Below the pieces are notes generated by a model. The model did not search any database and had not been told where the DNA came from. It saw nothing but the letters and a program-made list of their open reading frames with translations. Positions 1-10,400 of a DNA stretch of 64,000 nt are shown piece by piece (position 1 is the stretch's first letter; every line of letters begins with the position of its first letter). This stretch comes from Rhodoferax sp. (GTDB lineage: Bacteria > Pseudomonadota > Gammaproteobacteria > Burkholderiales > Burkholderiaceae_C), in the NCBI RefSeq assembly GCF_028714215.1, contig NZ_JAQTMS010000016.1, forward strand, positions 1-64,000. Reading direction: 5' to 3'. A program made the translations under genes and the position numbers.

Positions 1-1030
1 GCTGATACACAACATTCAGAACCTGAGTATCTTGGGTTCGACGCAGCAGGACCTATTGCTAGCGTTGGGCAGCAACGGAACCTACGTAGGTGGTGCTGGA
101 ACGGACACCTTGTACGCCGACTGGAGTACAGCTACTTCTACCATCACCTGGATCAACAACCCTGCGGGGCCGGCACAGACGGTCAATGACACCAGCATCT
201 CGGGTGTGGAACGCATGCTTGTTCTCACCGGCAGTGGGAATGATTCCATCAGCAACACCACAGTCAATACCAACGATGAGATCGTCACCGGGGCTGGCAA
301 CGACACGATCAATGCTGGCTTGGGTAGCGACCGGGTTGATGGTGGTGCTGGTGATGACACGATCAGTGTGATAGCGAACTGGGGCGAGTCGGACACGATT
401 GAAGGCGGTACGGGGGTCAACAAGCTGACGGTGGATGCATCTGGCATGGTGTCCACGACACCGCTCTACTCCAGCAATTCATATCAGATCCCATATCAAG
501 CCAACGCGTACCTGCTGTGGGATGGCCTGAATGCATCAGGCGCGTGGATGTCGGCGGTGGATGCTAGTTCCTCGATGGCCTCAATCCAGACACTGCTGAC
601 CGGGGCAGACAAGCTGCATCTGCGCACGAACGCTCAGACTTCCAGTTATGGCTCTGCTCAAGGCCATGGTGTGCTGATACACAACATTCAGAACCTGAGT
701 ATCTTGGGTTCGACGCAGCAGGACCTATTGCTAGCGTTGGGCAGCAACGGAACCTACGTAGGTGGTGCTGGAACGGACACCTTGTACGCCGACTGGAGTA
801 CAGCTACTTCTACCATCACCTGGATCAACAACCCTGCGGGGCCGGCACAGACGGTCAATGACACCAGCATCTCGGGTGTGGAACGCATGCTTGTTCTCAC
901 CGGCAGTAGGGATGATTCCATCAGCAACACCACAGTCAATACCAACGATGAGATCGTCACCGGGGCTGGCAACGACACGATCAATGCTGGCTTGGGTAGC
1001 GACCGGGTTGATGGTGGTGCTGGTGATGAC
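1..1030 (+). repeat. 672-bp in-frame tandem repeat, 1.5 copies visible
   Basis: Bases 1-358 recur at 673-1030 with an exact 672-base (224-codon) offset and two substitutions, changing the protein from GSGND to GSRDD. The second copy diverges after 1030 into canonical RTX nonapeptides. More copies may lie left of the window. Near-identity at DNA level points to recent duplication or ongoing gene conversion. Confidence 0.95.
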
Positions 1031-2182
1031 CTGCTCGATGGTGGCAGCGGCTCCGACACCCTGATCGGCGGCACTGGCAACGACACCTACGTGGTGGACG
1101 TGCTGACCGACGTGGTGACCGAGCTTGCCAATGAAGGCACCGACACCGTCCAGACCGGCATCTCCTACACCCTGGCTGCGCTGCCCAATGTGGAGAACCT
1201 CACCCTTACCGGAGTTGCTGCCATCAATGGCACTGGCAATGCTGAGAACAATCTGCTGGTGGGCAATGGCGCGGCCAATAACCTCAGTGGTGGGGCAGGC
1301 AACGATACGCTGGACGGCGGTTTGGGTAACGACACCTTGGTCGGAGGAGCGGGCAACGACATCCTTGACGGTGGCGAAGGCAGCGATCAGGCTACCTATT
1401 CTGGCATTCAGGCCAATTACACGGTAACCAGAACCGCAAGCGGCTTCACGGTGACTGACAACGTTGGCACTGATGGCATCGACACCCTGACGAATATCGA
1501 GAAACTGGTTTTTACTGATGCCACGCAAACGCTGGGCAAGGCCGTCGATCTGATGGCCTACAGCTGGAATGCGCACACCTTGCTCGAAGGGGTGAGCATC
1601 AGCAGCACCAATCAAAACGGAACCACCAATGCAAGCGGTGCCACCAGCTTTACTGCCGTTACCGACCCCAGCTTGACGCTCACCGCCAGCCGCACCATCC
1701 CGGGCGCAGAAGCCACAGCGACATCGAGCGCAGTGAACCTGCAAGATGCCATAGACATCCTCAAGATGATCGTCGGTCTGGACGTCAACGGTGCAGGCAA
1801 ACCAGTCTCGCCCTACCAGACCCTGGCAGCCGACTTTGACGGCAATGGCACAGTTGGGCTGACCGATGCGATTGATGTCCTCAAACACGTTGTGGGCCTG
1901 ACAGCACCCGAGCCGACTTGGCACTTTGTGAATGAAGTTGATGCGAGCGTACCAGGTAAGACCGGCCTAAACCCAGGCACACCGCAGACAACGGTGACGG
2001 TAGACCTCAGCGGCAGTAGTCCAGTGCATGTCGGGCTGGTAGGGTATTTGACTGGCGATGTGGATGGTAGCTACGCCGGTGCGGCAGGAGCAATGGATCT
2101 AGATGCGACCCAGCCGGCCTATTTTCAGAATTTGATTGCCACCACAGGCGTGAATCCTTCGCAGTTTGGGGTGTATGGATGA
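1..2182 (+). CDS. RTX-type calcium-binding protein, 3' part (5' end outside window)
   Basis: The frame is open from base 2 leftwards out of the window, so the gene is 5'-truncated by the window edge; the TTG at 32 is not a real start. The visible part has a 224-residue repeat unit (bases 1-672) followed by a partial second copy, then glycine/aspartate nonapeptide repeats of the GGxGxDxLx type (about 1020-1390) that form Ca2+-binding parallel beta-rolls in type I secreted proteins. The last 210 residues match the C-terminus of the giant RTX protein at 4403: an opening VDLMAYSWNAHTLL, a degenerate dockerin-like helix (NLQDAIDILK), an intact EF-hand-like loop DFDGNGTVGLTDAIDVLK, and the end SQFGVYG. 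No secretion genes are visible. Secretion by a type I system and surface or extracellular location are inferred from the family. It is followed after a short gap by a glycosyltransferase. Confidence 0.85.
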   Translation, partial: LIHNIQNLSILGSTQQDLLLALGSNGTYVGGAGTDTLYADWSTATSTITWINNPAGPAQTVNDTSISGVERMLVLTGSGNDSISNTTVNTNDEIVTGAGNDTINAGLGSDRVDGGAGDDTISVIANWGESDTIEGGTGVNKLTVDASGMVSTTPLYSSNSYQIPYQANAYLLWDGLNASGAWMSAVDASSSMASIQTLLTGADKLHLRTNAQTSSYGSAQGHGVLIHNIQNLSILGSTQQDLLLALGSNGTYVGGAGTDTLYADWSTATSTITWINNPAGPAQTVNDTSISGVERMLVLTGSRDDSISNTTVNTNDEIVTGAGNDTINAGLGSDRVDGGAGDDLLDGGSGSDTLIGGTGNDTYVVDVLTDVVTELANEGTDTVQTGISYTLAALPNVENLTLTGVAAINGTGNAENNLLVGNGAANNLSGGAGNDTLDGGLGNDTLVGGAGNDILDGGEGSDQATYSGIQANYTVTRTASGFTVTDNVGTDGIDTLTNIEKLVFTDATQTLGKAVDLMAYSWNAHTLLEGVSISSTNQNGTTNASGATSFTAVTDPSLTLTASRTIPGAEATATSSAVNLQDAIDILKMIVGLDVNGAGKPVSPYQTLAADFDGNGTVGLTDAIDVLKHVVGLTAPEPTWHFVNEVDASVPGKTGLNPGTPQTTVTVDLSGSSPVHVGLVGYLTGDVDGSYAGAAGAMDLDATQPAYFQNLIATTGVNPSQFGVYG

Positions 2183-2248
2183 GGTCAACCCAAGGTAGAT
2201 ACCCGAGTGGCTTCGTTCCAATCCACCACCCGCCAGAATGATTGCGCC

Positions 2249-3478
2249 ATGACCCGACAAAAATTTCTTTTCATCCATCAAAACTTTCCTGGTCAGTTTG
2301 TCCACGTCGTTGGGGAGTTGGTGCGGTTGGGCCACGATGTGGTGGCGTTGGGCATCAAGGGGCGGACGCTGCCGGGTGTCAGGTACATCCGTTATGCGCC
2401 CAAGGCGTTGGGACGCATCTCGGAAGTGGAATTGACAAGAGATTTTGAGACCAAAATACTGCGCGGTTTGGCTTGTGCTGAAGCAATGGAGCAGCTCAAA
2501 GAAAGTGGCTTTACGCCGAATACGGTGGTGGCGCATCCAGGCTGGGGCGAAGCCTTGTTTTGCAAGGATGTATGGCCTGGGGCAAGGCTCATTATGTTTG
2601 CCGAATTCTTTTATTCGGCGGACGGTGCTGACTACAATTTTGACGCCGAGTTTGCCCATGACAGCCTGATCGACCGGGCCCGTTTGCGTCTCAAAAACAG
2701 TGTGCATCTGCACGCCCTGCACACCGCCGATGCAGCCTACACGCCAACCCAATGGCAACTAAGCCAGTTGCCGGTCGAGTACCACCCCAAGCTGAACGTT
2801 ATTTTTGACGGCATTGATACCGCAGTGGTAGCACCAAAGCCGCAAGCCTTGATTCAACTCAAAAGGGACGGCCTGAGACTGACGCAGGCAGACGAAGTCA
2901 TTACCTTTGTCAACCGTAACCTGGAGCCGTATCGAGGTTTTCATGTGTTTATGCGTGCTCTGCCAGAAATCTTGAAGCAACGCCCCAAAGCGCATTGCCT
3001 GATCGTAGGTCGGGATGAGGTCAGTTACGGCTCGGCTCCAAAAGGCGGTGGCAGTTGGCGGCAAGTGATGTTGGCCGAGGTCGGAGCGCAGCTACCGATG
3101 GAGCGTGTTCATTTTTTGGGGCACCTGGCGTATCAGGACTACCTGCGGGTGATCCAGATCTCGACTTGCCATGTCTACCTGACTTACCCGTTTGTGCTGT
3201 CCTGGAGTTGCCTGGAAGCCATGAGCGCAGGCCGGGTGGTGGTGGCCAGCAACACCGAACCAGTGCAAGAGGTCATTGAGCACGGCATCAACGGCCTGTT
3301 GTTTGATTTTTTTGATGCTGCGGCGCTATCGAAGCAGGTTATCGATGTTCTGGCTGACCCGGGAGCTTACCGCGATATTGGCAAGCGAGCCCGCAATACG
3401 GTGGTCGAACGGTATGACCTGAAGACAAAATGCTTGCCGCAGCAAATCGATTTGATTGGCCGATTGGCTTCCCGGTAG
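2249..3478 (+). CDS. Glycosyltransferase family 4 (group 1) protein
   Basis: A 409-residue protein starting at ATG 2249 (MTRQKFLFIHQNFPGQF); a GTG 14 codons upstream is possible but less typical. The N-terminal IHQNFPGQF..L...GHDVVAL and the C-terminal NRNLEPYRGFHVFMRALP..., LIVGRDE and the late E-containing SWSCLEAMSAGRVVVASNTEPVQEVI segment are the GT-B fold and nucleotide-sugar-binding pattern of the GT4 family. It would transfer a sugar from an activated donor; acceptor and sugar cannot be read from the sequence. It lies between two paralogous RTX genes and only 6 bp before an acetyltransferase, so modification of the RTX proteins or of a surface glycan anchoring them is a reasonable inference. 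It has no signal peptide and should act in the cytoplasm. Confidence 0.88.
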   Translation: MTRQKFLFIHQNFPGQFVHVVGELVRLGHDVVALGIKGRTLPGVRYIRYAPKALGRISEVELTRDFETKILRGLACAEAMEQLKESGFTPNTVVAHPGWGEALFCKDVWPGARLIMFAEFFYSADGADYNFDAEFAHDSLIDRARLRLKNSVHLHALHTADAAYTPTQWQLSQLPVEYHPKLNVIFDGIDTAVVAPKPQALIQLKRDGLRLTQADEVITFVNRNLEPYRGFHVFMRALPEILKQRPKAHCLIVGRDEVSYGSAPKGGGSWRQVMLAEVGAQLPMERVHFLGHLAYQDYLRVIQISTCHVYLTYPFVLSWSCLEAMSAGRVVVASNTEPVQEVIEHGINGLLFDFFDAAALSKQVIDVLADPGAYRDIGKRARNTVVERYDLKTKCLPQQIDLIGRLASR

Positions 3479-3484
3479 CCAACA

Positions 3485-4261
3485 ATGAATTCAACACAAC
3501 CAATCAAGTCAGACGGCAAGGAACTGATGAAATCAGCCCGGGTTCTTGAAGACGCGGGCCAATATCGGCAAGCCTACAGTTTGCTACAGCGTTGTGATCA
3601 ATTGTTGGCAGCGGACGGATCGGAAGAGGTTCTGCGCGGAATCGTCAAGGCAGGGCTTTGGCGTCTGGCGCCGCTGTGGTGGGCCAAATTACAGCATGGT
3701 GGCATCAGCCTGCGGCGCTGCCAGGCGGATGATGCAGATTTCTTTCAAAAGTGCTTTGCCGATGAGCAGTTTTGCCGGCAGTTCAACCGGCAACAGCCGT
3801 GGCGCGGCAAGCTGGCTTTGGCATTGGAGAAGTCCGGCAAATTGCCACCCATCCAGACGGGGCTGTTGATGTGGGTTGTTCAGTCCAGTTCCAGGGGGCC
3901 GATTGGCTTGGCCAGTTTGAGCAATATCGACACCGGGAACCGCCGAGCAGAGTTGGCGATTGGCTTTCCGGGTCAAATCCTGACCTCTCTGGGTATCAAG
4001 ACCACCTTGATGATGCTGCACTTTGCATTGGTGATGATGCCCCTCAACAAGGTCTATGCCTACGTCTACGAAGACAACCCGCGGGCACTGCATAACGCGC
4101 TTCGCCTGGGTTTTGTGCATGAAGGTAAGTTGAGCGATCACTTCAACCTTGCCGGACAAGGCTTCGTTAGCGTCAACATCATAGGGTTAACCCGTGCTCA
4201 GATGGCGTGCAACGCAAATTTGAAAATTCTTGCCAAGCGAAAAATCGGACAAAGTTGGTAA
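3485..4261 (+). CDS. GNAT-family (RimJ/RimL-like) N-acetyltransferase with helical N-terminal extension
   Basis: This 258-residue protein starts 6 bp after the glycosyltransferase stop, suggesting translational coupling. Residues 1-65 look alpha-helical and TPR-like (LMKSARVLEDAGQYRQAYSLL). Residues 75-240 fit an Acetyltransf_3 GNAT domain: an early ISLRRCQADDADFF strand-turn, RAELAIGF, then YVYEDNPRALHNALRLGFVHEG, where the N-x-x-A-x-x-x-x-x-x-x-GF segment is the usual C-terminal GNAT element. Such enzymes move an acetyl group from acetyl-CoA to an amine, either an amino sugar or a protein N-terminus. Next to a GT4 enzyme and two large secreted proteins, acetylation of a surface sugar is plausible; the substrate is not shown by sequence. 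Confidence 0.8.
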   Translation: MNSTQPIKSDGKELMKSARVLEDAGQYRQAYSLLQRCDQLLAADGSEEVLRGIVKAGLWRLAPLWWAKLQHGGISLRRCQADDADFFQKCFADEQFCRQFNRQQPWRGKLALALEKSGKLPPIQTGLLMWVVQSSSRGPIGLASLSNIDTGNRRAELAIGFPGQILTSLGIKTTLMMLHFALVMMPLNKVYAYVYEDNPRALHNALRLGFVHEGKLSDHFNLAGQGFVSVNIIGLTRAQMACNANLKILAKRKIGQSW

Positions 4262-4287
4262 CCCGCTGACCAGGAAAAATTTTGCTT

Positions 4288-4309
4288 ATATCCCCCAAAT
4301 GGGGGATAT
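4288..4309 (+). promoter_or_regulatory. Perfect 9-bp inverted repeat upstream of the giant RTX gene
   Basis: ATATCCCCC at 4288-4296 and GGGGGATAT at 4301-4309 are perfect complements around an AAAT centre. It has no following T-tract, so it looks more like an operator or RNA hairpin than a terminator. It lies between the acetyltransferase stop and a terminator-like hairpin. Confidence 0.6.
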
Positions 4310-4326
4310 CGCTTAGGTAAAGTAAG

Positions 4327-4350
4327 TGTTACAAAGAGTAACATTTTTTT
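4327..4350 (+). terminator. Rho-independent terminator after the GT/GNAT genes
   Basis: TGTTAC (4327-4332) and GTAACA (4338-4343) pair around AAAGA and are followed directly by seven T residues. This would end the transcript from the preceding genes. It is only 52 bp from the giant gene start, so it could also act as an attenuator; the giant gene's own promoter is not evident in the remaining 50 bp. Confidence 0.7.
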
Positions 4351-4402
4351 GTCTCTGATGGCCGTTCGTATTTCGAACGAAGCCTAATGTGAAGGGTTCG
4401 TC

Positions 4403-7400
4403 ATGACCGCTCCAGTCCTCACTTCCAGTGCCGAGACCACCAATTTTGTCGAGGGCGACAACACCCCGTCGCTTCGGTATGTGATCAATCCGGCCTTGAC
4501 GATTGCCGATGCCGACAGCACCACGTTTGCCAGCGCAACCGTCAGCATCACCGGTGGTTATCAAAGTGGAGTTGATAGTTTGATATTGAACCTGGATGCG
4601 TCCACCGGCAATATCACGCGATCCTGGTCGGCAAGCACTGGCGTGCTGAGTTTGAGCTCAGCGGGAGCAGCGGCAACGCTTGAGCAGTGGCAGGCGGCTT
4701 TGCGTTTGATCACTTACTCCAACAACTCGCAGACGCCAACCGGCGGTGATCGAAGTATCAGCTTCGTGCTGAACGATGGGACGAGCGATAGCGCGGTTGT
4801 AACCAAGATCGTCACCGTCAGTCCAGTGAATGACGCGACCAGTCTGGGGGTAGGGCGAGTTTCGACGGACCTTGGGGCTTCCGAATACGCGCAAGCCATC
4901 ACAGTTTTGCCAGATGGGAAGATTTTGGTGGCGGGCAGTAGCCGGGTGGGTTCTGGTCAGACCGCACCTTACTCGTTCGCAGAAGTTCGATACAACCCAG
5001 ACGGCAGCCTGGATACCAGTTTTGGCAATCAGGGGACGCGTATCACCGAATTCGTGAATGGTCCGCAAGGCAATGCGATATTCAACACAATCATGGGCCC
5101 GGACGGGAAGGCGACGGCTCTTGGCTATATCGTCAATGACAGTGCATTGTCAGTGCCCGATACGCGATGGGCGATTGCGCGTTACAACGCCGACGGAAGT
5201 CTGGATACCGGTTTCGATGTCGATGGCAAGCAAACCTTTGATTTGCGAAATTACTCCAACCTGAATCACGCTGCCTTGCAAGCCGATGGCAAGATTCTGG
5301 TCACTGGGGACCAGGGAACCAATCCTGTTTGGTACGGGGATACCGGTGTGCTGCGTTTTAACACTGATGGCAGTGTAGACACGAGTTTTGGTACCGGTGG
5401 TTTAGTGAATCTGGGTTTTGGAACCGACAGTGCTGGTGAGCGTGTGTTGGCTCTTCCGGATGGCAAGATCTTGGTTGCCTGCATGGTGGGCGGTGCCGGC
5501 GGCGATCTTGGTTTGGCTCGACTCAATAGCGATGGAAGTCTTGACGTCACTTTTGATGGTGATGGCATCCTGACTACTAGCCTGGGCGCTTCGCTTTCTG
5601 TGCGGGTAATCGACGCCAAGCAGCAAGCAGACGGTAAGACGGTGGTGTTGGCAGGTGCTTCAGATGCCTTGACTACGGCGAACAATGCGGTTTTGCTGAG
5701 GTACAACCCTGACGGTAGCCTCGATACCAACTTTGACTCCGATGGCAAAGTTTCAGTCAATGCAATTACCCCAAAGCAAGTCACGCTCCAGCCCGATGGA
5801 AAACTACTGGTTGCCGGCAGTTCCCAAGGCAACTTTTGCGTGATCCGCTACAACTCGGACGGTAGCGTAGATACTTCGTTCGGTACGGCAGGCAGTCTCA
5901 CTGCGGACTTCGGCACCGGTGGAGATACTGCCTACACGGTCGCTGTCGACGACGCCGGCAAGCTACTGGTTGCTGGTGGTTCCAACGGCAACTTCGCCCT
6001 GGCACGCTACAACAGCGACGGCAGTCTGGACGCCAGTTTTGAAGGCCATGCTCAGCCAGCATCGGGCGGCAGCGTTGTGCTGGACGGCCACGCCGCCATA
6101 GCAGACCCTGAAATGGGGTTAACCGGCTATGGTGGCTCGTCTCTCACGCTGATGCGCGAGGGTGGTGCCAGCGCCAACGATGTGTTTGTCGCCAAAGCGG
6201 GTGGCACCTTAGGCGACTTGACTGACGGCGGCAATCTGACGATTGGTGGCACTGTCATCGGGACTGTGGTCAGCAACCATGGTGGGACACTGGAACTAAG
6301 TTTTACCAGCAGCCTTACTGGATCAGTGGTCACCGGCGCCAGCCAAACGTTGGTCAACAGTGTGTTGCAGCAATTGGCTTACAGCAATACCACTGACCCT
6401 GTGGGAACGACGGTTCAGATTGCTTGGACATTCAACGACGGCAATACCGGGGCACAGGGTCCCGGTGGTGTGCTGACAACGGTTGCAAGTTCAAGCATCA
6501 AGATCAGTGCCGACAACGGCGTTGCCATTACGGGTACTTCTGGCAATGACACGTTGAGCGGTGGCACGGGTAACGACTACCTGACAGGCGGACTCGGCAA
6601 TGACACCCTGACAGGTGGCGCGGGCTCAGATCTTTTCGGTTTCTGGAATGCCAATGGCGATGTGTCGGTAGACACGGTCACCGATTTCGTTGCCGGCATC
6701 GGCGGTGACAGCATTTCTGCTCCCCTCTCACGTTTGAGCAATTACACCAGCGGTAGCAACCCGTTTACCAGTGTGCATGTGCGCCTGACGCAATCAGGCC
6801 CCGATACCCTCGTAGAGGTGGACGCTGACGGGGCCACAGGCCCGGGCGGCTACCAGACCATGGTGGTTTTGAGCAACGTGAGCAAAGCCAATCTGGTGGC
6901 CAGCAATTTCAATGGTGTCGATCCTTATGCCAATCTGGGTACCGACCTGGCTGACTCGTTGACTGAAACTTCGGGGAATGATCAGATTAACGGAGGCGGT
7001 GGCAACGACACATTGATCGGCTTGGCTGGCAATGACACTCTGTATGGGGGGCTTGGTAACGACCTGCTCGACGGTGGCGCCGGTGTAGATCAACTTTTCG
7101 GCAACGACGGGAACGACAGCGTTACCGGAGGTGCAGGCAATGACATCCTTTATGGCGGCGCTGGGGACGACACATTGGACGGCGGTGCTGACACTGACGG
7201 TGCATATTACGCTGACGCCACTGGACCGGTAACTGTCAATCTGGCGCTGGGGTCAGCCAGCGGTGCAGGCATTGGTTCGGACACTTTGATCAGTATCGAG
7301 AACGTCTACGGAAGTCAGTATGCCGACACCTTGATTGGCAGTACCGGAAATGACACTTTATACGGACAAGGCGGCAACGACTTGTTGAATGGCGGTGACG

Positions 7401-10400
7401 GGAACGATCAGCTCTACGGCAACGACGGCAACGACAGCATCACGGGCGGCGCGGGTTATGACGTTTTTTACGGCGGACTTGGCGACGATACGCTCGATGG
7501 CGGTGCTGACAATGACTACGTTCAATACTACGACGCCACTGGCCCGGTAACCGTCAACTTGGCGCTGGGAACGGCCACTGGTGCTGGCATTGGCACAGAT
7601 ACCCTGATTAGCATCGAGCAGGTCTACGGCAGCCAGTATGCCGACGTCCTGATTGGGGGTACCGGGAATGACTTTTTGATTGGTCAAAATGGCAATGACA
7701 CTCTGACCGGTGGTGCCGGATCGGACTTCTTTCAACTCCGCACCAGCAGTGCCGACACCTCGGTGGACACGATCACCGATTTCAGCGCAGGGGTGGGTGG
7801 TGATAGCCTGTACTTCACGACTTCGGGTTTTACCAACTACAGCGGCAGCAACCCCTTTGCCAGCGGTCACGCTCGCCTGACACAGTCAGGCACTGACACC
7901 CTGCTTGAGCTCGACACCGATGGCCCCACAGGCGTGGGTACCTTTCAAACCATAGCGATACTGAACAACGTCACCAAAGGCAACTTGGTGGCCAGCAATA
8001 TCAATGGCTGGGACCCCAACGCCATTGCAGGGACTACAGCAGCGGATTCAATAATCGGTACCGCAGGCAATGACTATATCGATGGTGGCGCGGGCAACGA
8101 CACGCTGACTGGGCTGGGCGGCAGTGACTCCCTTTTTGGAGGAACTGGCGACGACGTGCTCGATGGTGGTGACGGCAACGATCAGCTCTACGGCAACGAC
8201 GGCAACGACAGCATCACGGGCGGCGCGGGTTATGACGTTTTTTACGGCGGACTTGGCAACGATACGCTTGATGGTGGCGCGGATTCAGATTTGGTTCAAT
8301 ACTACGACGCCACTGGCCCGGTAACCGTCAATTTGGCGCTGGGAACGGCCAGTGGTGCTGGTATTGGTACAGATACCCTGATTAACATCGAGCAGGTCTA
8401 CGGCGGTCAGTATGCCGATACGTTCACTGGCGGTGCGGGAAATGACAATTTATATGGACAGGGCGGTAATGATTCGCTCAATGGAGGTGACGGGAACGAT
8501 TACCTTTCAGGCGACTACGGCAACGACACCCTGACCGGTGGTGCCGGATCGGACTTTTTCCAACTCCGTAACAGCAGCGCCGACACCTCGGTGGACACCA
8601 TCACCGATTTCAGCGCAGGCGTGGGCGGCGACAACCTGTACTTCACTACTGCGGGTTTTACCAACTACAGCGGCAGCAACCCCTTTGCCAGCGGCCATGC
8701 TCGCTTGACTCAGTCAGGTGCTGACACACTGCTTGAGCTCGACGCCGACGGACCCAGTGGTGCCGGTACTTTCCAAACCGTAGCGATACTGAACAACGTC
8801 ACCAAAGGCAGTATGGTGGCGAACAATATCAATGGCTGGGACCCTAACGCCATTGTTGGCACTGCAGCAGCGGATTCAATAACTGGCACTGTAGGCAATG
8901 ACTACATCGACGGAGGCGCAGGCAACGACACGCTGACTGGGCTGGGCGGTAGTGACTCCCTTTTCGGAGGAACTGGCGACGACGTGCTCGATGGTGGAGA
9001 TGGCAACGATCAGCTCTACGGCAACGACGGCAACGATAGCATCACGGGTGGTGCGGGTTTTGATAACCTTTACGGCGGACTAGGCAACGATACGCTCGAT
9101 GGTGGTGCAGATACTGACTACGTTCAGTACACCGATGCCACCGGCCCAGTAACCGTCAACTTGGCGCTGGGAACGGTCACTGGTGCTGGCATTGGCACAG
9201 ACACGCTGATCAGTATCGAAAACGTCAGTGGCGGTCAGTATGCCGACACCTTGATTGGTAGTGCGGGAAATGATACTTTATACGGACAAAACGGCAACGA
9301 CTCGCTCAATGGCGGTGACGGGAACGACTACCTTTCAGGCGACTACGGCAATGACACTCTGACCGGTGGTGCTGGTTCAGACTACTTACAACTCCGTAAC
9401 AGCAGCAACGATACCTCGGTGGATACCATCACCGACTTCACCGTAGGCATTGGAGGCGATTCTCTTTCGATCCCGACCTGGATGTTGACCAACTACAGCG
9501 GCAGCAACCCCTTTGCCAGCGGTCACGCTCGGCTGACCCAGTCTGGCACCGACACACTGCTTGAGCTTGACACCGATGGCACCACAGGCGTGGGTACTTT
9601 CCAAACCATAGCGATATTGAACAACGTCGCCAAAGGCAACTTGGTGGCAAGTAATTTGAATGGCTACGATCCCAACGCGATTGTGGGTACCTCAGGAGCT
9701 GATTCAATAACGGGCACCGCTGGCAACGACTATATCGACGGCGGTGCGGGCAATGACACCTTGAATGGCTTGGCGGGTAACGACACTCTGTACGGTGGCC
9801 TTGACAACGACGTCATCAATGGCGGAGATGGTAATGATCAGCTCTATGGCAGCGACGGCAATGACACCGTTTACAGCGGCGCCGGAAACGACAACTTGTA
9901 CGGTGGGCTTGGTAACGACGTGCTCGACGGTGGAGATGGCAACGACCAGCTTTTCGGCAACGACGGTAATGACAGTATCACGGGAGGTGCGGGCTTTGAC
10001 AACTTTTACGGGGGAGCCGGGGACGACACGCTGGACGGAGGCGCCGACTCCGACAATGTTCAATACGACGACGCGACAGGCCCAGTCACTGTCAACCTGG
10101 CGCTGGGCACAGCTACAGGGGCGGGCGTTGGCGTCGACACTTTGCTTAGCATTGAAAATGTCTGGGGTAGTCAATATGCCGACACCTTGATTGGCGACGC
10201 CAACAGCAACAGCTTGACGGGTGGCGTCGGCAACGACACACTGACCGGTGGTTTGGGTTCTGATTTCTTCCAACTCCGCACCAGCACTGCCGACACCTCG
10301 GTGGACACTATCACCGATTTCACCGCAGGGGTGGGGGGCGACAACCTTTATTTCACAACTTCAGGTTTTACCAACTACAGCGGTAGCAACCCCTTTGCCA

